A stretch of 16,536 nt of DNA from JBBROH01 sp038229595 (GTDB lineage Bacteria; Chloroflexota; Chloroflexia; QHBQ01). Location of the stretch: positions 1 to 16,536 of the forward strand of contig JBBROH010000086.1 of the NCBI GenBank assembly GCA_038229595.1. Direction: 5' to 3'. The notes beneath the pieces are model-generated. The model did no database searches, was not told the origin of the DNA, and was given only the letters and a program-made list of their open reading frames with translations. Position numbers and translations under genes: made by a program. Shown here one piece after another: positions 14,438-16,536 of this stretch; positions within the stretch are counted from its first letter, which is position 1; each line of letters begins with the position of its first letter.

Positions 14438-14450
14438 GAAGGGTAAGCAG

Positions 14451-15536
14451 ATGGCCGTTATAGACCCCAAAAACATCCTGGGTGGCCTGCCAGTTCCGGC
14501 CCAGCCAGCAGATGGCCCCAAGATCAGCGCGATCACCCCAAGCAAGCGCGATCCAGAACGGCTGCACATCTACGTAGATGGTAAGTACGTGATGACCGTC
14601 AACCTGATGGTGCTGGCTGAGGCGCGCCTTAAAGTGGGCGAGACCATGCCCACCCAGCGCGTCAGCGAGTTGCAGCAGGCCGAACGCTACAGCAAGCTGT
14701 ATGACCGCGCCCTATTCTTCCTCACCTCCCGCCCACGCAGTGAACACGAGGTGATCGCCAAGCTCAAGGAAGTGCAGCGCAAGGCAGCCCGCCCCCAGCC
14801 AGTCAAACGCTACCAGAAATCTAAATCTGTCAAGCAAGGTTTTGGCCGCAGCCGCTACAGCAAGCCGGTAGAGGAAGAAGTTGAGGAGCCTGCGGAGCTT
14901 GAGGAGGTCGAGGAGCTTGAGCTTGAGCTTGACCCTGATCTTGACCAGGCGGCAGAGGATGCCGACGACCCCGAAATGCAGGCTGAAGCGAACGCAGTGG
15001 TGAACGAGGAGATGATTGAGCGGATCATGAACAAGCTGCGTGAGCAGAAGTTGGTGGACGATCTCGCCTTCGCCATGTTCTGGATCAGCAACCGCCAGCA
15101 ATTCCGCCCCAGCGGAGAACGCTTGCTCAAGATGGAGTTGCGCCAAAAGCGGATCGCCGACGACGTTATCGTGCAGGCGTTGGAGCAGTACGCTGCCGAA
15201 CGCGCCGCCGAAGCCGAGCGCGAGCAGGAGCTAGCCACCGCCGCTGCTACCCTCAGCCGCGCCAGCGCAAAGGCTGCCGCTGTTGCTGCGGGTGCAGATG
15301 AGGATGAAGACGAGGATGATCAGACGCTGGATGAGGAAGCCTTTGATGACGACGCAACCCCCGAACAGCGGAACGCCCTGGCAGCAGCCCGCAAGAAGCT
15401 ACGCACCTATGCTAACCTTGACCGACTGGCCTTCAAGCGGCGACTCGGCTCCTTCCTGCAACGGCGTGGCTACGGCTTTGCCACGATCAGCTACGTCACC
15501 GACAAGCTATGGAACGAGTTGCAGGACGAGCGGTAG
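14451..15536 (+). CDS. recX: RecX family regulator of RecA, with long charged insertions
   Basis: A 361-residue protein that by family membership would bind and modulate RecA filaments. RecX proteins are usually about 150-270 residues, so this one is long. The N-terminal part (ISAITPSKRDPERLHIYVDGKYVMTV) is the usual beta-hairpin lead. The first helical repeat is at about 75-105 (YDRALFFLTSRPRSEHEVIAKLKE). A basic then strongly acidic insertion follows at about 107-187. The second repeat, about 188-250, contains KLREQKLVDDLAFAMFWI and RLLKMELRQKRIADDVIVQAL. A second Ala-rich/Asp-Glu-rich insertion covers about 250-305, then a third repeat ends LQRRGYGFATISYVTDKLWNEL. GGAAGG upstream supports the ATG at 14451. 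Position directly after recA confirms the assignment. Confidence 0.88.
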   Translation: MAVIDPKNILGGLPVPAQPADGPKISAITPSKRDPERLHIYVDGKYVMTVNLMVLAEARLKVGETMPTQRVSELQQAERYSKLYDRALFFLTSRPRSEHEVIAKLKEVQRKAARPQPVKRYQKSKSVKQGFGRSRYSKPVEEEVEEPAELEEVEELELELDPDLDQAAEDADDPEMQAEANAVVNEEMIERIMNKLREQKLVDDLAFAMFWISNRQQFRPSGERLLKMELRQKRIADDVIVQALEQYAAERAAEAEREQELATAAATLSRASAKAAAVAAGADEDEDEDDQTLDEEAFDDDATPEQRNALAAARKKLRTYANLDRLAFKRRLGSFLQRRGYGFATISYVTDKLWNELQDER

Positions 15537-15538
15537 AC

Positions 15539-15567
15539 TTGCCGCCCAGCCCGCGATCTGGTAGAAT
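15539..15567 (+). promoter_or_regulatory. Promoter for the MBL-fold gene
   Basis: TTGCCG -35 at 15539-15544, a 17-bp spacer and an extended -10 TGGTAGAAT at 15559-15567. The -35 begins directly after the recX stop. The leader would be about 50 nt and contains a palindrome at 15585-15597. Confidence 0.6.
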
Positions 15568-15584
15568 AGGGTTTATTGACAAGG

Positions 15585-15597
15585 CCCGCCTGGCGGG
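15585..15597. promoter_or_regulatory. Perfect short palindrome in the MBL gene leader
   Basis: CCCGCC-T-GGCGGG is a perfect inverted repeat with a single central base, about 10 bp after the predicted transcription start. The spacing suits a repressor operator better than an RNA hairpin, because a 1-nt loop is unfavourable. Confidence 0.35.
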
Positions 15598-15624
15598 TAG
15601 ACAAGAAAGAGGACGCGCCAACCA

Positions 15625-16290
15625 ATGGCAGAGATTACCTGGCTGGGCTACGAGTGCTTCCGCATTCGCGCCCGCGAAGCAACGATCATCACCGACCCCT
15701 ACGCTAGCGGCCTCGGCTACCAGTTGCCGAAGGGTTTGCTAGCCGACATCGTGACCGTTAGCAATCCTGATGACACCTACCTTAACAATACTGCTGCGAT
15801 CAAGCGCAAGGAAGGCGAAGCGCGGGTGATTGATGGGGTGGGCGAGTACGAGGTCTCTACCGTCTTCATCAACGGCATTGCTAGCCAGCGCGACAAGAAG
15901 AAGGGCCAGGAGCGCGGCAAGAACACGATCTACACCATGACCGTAGAGGACATCAACATCTGTCACCTCGGCGACCTCGGCCACTCCCTCACTGCTGCTC
16001 AGAACGAGGCGATTGGCGACGTAGACATCCTGTTCATCCCCATTGGCGGCAACGGCGGCATGGACGCGGCCATGGCAAGTGAGGTGATCGGCCAGTTGGA
16101 GCCGCGCATCGTGATCCCCATGCGCTACCGCACCGGCGAGAACCAACCTGCCCCCGACGTGAAGCTGGACACGGTAGAACGCTTCGCCAAAGAGCTAGGC
16201 TTGAAAGACCCAGTGGCCCTGGAGAAGTTGAGTATTAAGAAGGCTGACCTGCCAGAGAACACCCAGGTCATCCTGCTAGAAGCGAAGTAG
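15625..16290 (+). CDS. Metallo-beta-lactamase-fold protein (UlaG-like group) with degenerate metal motif
   Basis: A 221-residue cytoplasmic protein of the MBL superfamily, in the group of short UlaG-like hydrolases. The opening (ITWLGYECFRIRAREATIITDPYASG) and the HLGDLGHSLT segment at about residues 113-122 are typical. At the position where active members carry HxHxDH, this protein reads VTVSNPDDTYLN (about 48-59), so two or more zinc-ligand histidines are missing while Asp residues remain. The end has strands IVIPMRYRT and a C-terminal helix pair. AGAGGA at 15608-15613 supports the start. It is monocistronic with its own promoter and a 3' hairpin. It could be a non-catalytic or altered-metal member; the substrate is unknown. 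Confidence 0.8.
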   Translation: MAEITWLGYECFRIRAREATIITDPYASGLGYQLPKGLLADIVTVSNPDDTYLNNTAAIKRKEGEARVIDGVGEYEVSTVFINGIASQRDKKKGQERGKNTIYTMTVEDINICHLGDLGHSLTAAQNEAIGDVDILFIPIGGNGGMDAAMASEVIGQLEPRIVIPMRYRTGENQPAPDVKLDTVERFAKELGLKDPVALEKLSIKKADLPENTQVILLEAK

Positions 16291-16296
16291 CAAACA

Positions 16297-16331
16297 GAGC
16301 GGGTAGTGAGCCGAGGGGCCGCTACCCGCTC
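16297..16331 (+). terminator. Terminator-like hairpin after the MBL gene
   Basis: A perfect 10-bp stem, GAGCGGGTAG (16297-16306) with CTACCCGCTC (16322-16331), encloses a GC-rich 15-nt loop, 6 bp after the stop. It is followed by AAACTTTACC, so the T-run is weak. Confidence 0.6.
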
Positions 16332-16393
16332 AAACTTTACCATCCTTCCCATGATGGGGAGACGAGTGGGGGTGAGTAGAAAGGACATCTATC

Positions 16394-16536
16394 ATGACCA
16401 AGTACATCTTCGTTACCGGCGGGGTCGTCTCCTCGGTCGGCAAGGGGATCGCTGTCGCCAGCATTGGGCGGCTACTCAAGGCGCGTGACCTGCGCGTGCG
16501 GATCATCAAGCTAGACCCCTACATCAACGTTGACCC
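16394..16536 (+). CDS. pyrG: CTP synthase (partial, N-terminus only)
   Basis: The first 47 residues of CTP synthase, which amidates UTP to CTP using glutamine and ATP. The highly conserved N-terminal signature is intact: TKYIFVTGGVVSSVGKGI with its P-loop-like GGVVSSVGKG, then RLLKARDLRVRIIKLDPYINVD. AAAGGA at 16380-16385 gives a good ribosome binding site for the ATG at 16394. The rest of the roughly 540-residue protein lies beyond the window. No clear promoter of its own is visible in the 60 bp between the preceding hairpin and the gene. Confidence 0.95.
   Translation, partial: MTKYIFVTGGVVSSVGKGIAVASIGRLLKARDLRVRIIKLDPYINVD

Noticed and set aside
16332..16393. Possible pyrimidine-responsive leader before pyrG (CCATC...GATGG inverted repeat)
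   Set aside because: The repeat is only 5 bp, there is no clear promoter or G-rich start site, and no attenuator structure is visible.

Overview
The window is a gene-dense, fairly GC-rich bacterial chromosome segment, most plausibly from Chloroflexota (class Chloroflexia). That placement is an inference. It rests on two secreted proteins with triple S-layer homology (SLH) domains, a methylmalonyl-CoA mutase catalytic chain without its B12 domain next to a stand-alone biotin carrier, a recA-recX pair with an unusually long acidic RecX, and a DUF3592 membrane protein. No tRNA, rRNA, CRISPR array, insertion sequence or prophage was seen.

Layout: 1-570 (minus) is a nitrilase-family amidohydrolase whose C-terminus is cut off by the window edge. 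It diverges from an operon (766-3280) of a biotin carrier protein, a methylmalonyl-CoA mutase catalytic subunit and a 68-residue unknown protein. This operon points to propionyl-CoA/methylmalonyl-CoA to succinyl-CoA conversion. Convergent to it, 3270-4940 (minus) encodes a secreted CAP-domain protein with three SLH repeats; its reading frame runs through a strong intrinsic terminator. Diverging from that gene is an operon of 3-hydroxybutyryl-CoA dehydrogenase and an inositol-monophosphatase-family enzyme (5211-6928). A DUF3592 membrane protein follows (7094-7606).

Next is a visibly AT-richer gene (7727-9919) for a subtilisin-like lipoprotein protease, also with three SLH repeats, under a near-consensus promoter with a 16-bp tandem repeat in its leader. 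Then come housekeeping genes: lon (10307-12946) with a long leader, recA (13299-14378) with a LexA-box-like site, recX (14451-15536) behind a recA-recX terminator hairpin, a degenerate metallo-beta-lactamase-fold protein (15625-16290), and the start of pyrG (16394 onward).

The genes fall into three themes: acyl-CoA/propionate metabolism, cell-surface proteins that share SLH anchoring, and proteostasis/DNA repair. Nine candidate promoters all carry an extended -10 (TGnTAnnAT), which suggests a lineage-wide promoter style. I see no single clear novel multi-gene system. The best leads are the terminator inside the CAP-SLH frame, the repeated promoter-like unit upstream of that gene, the Arg-rich mini-ORF in the lon leader, the RecX insertions, and the MBL protein lacking its HxHxDH motif.
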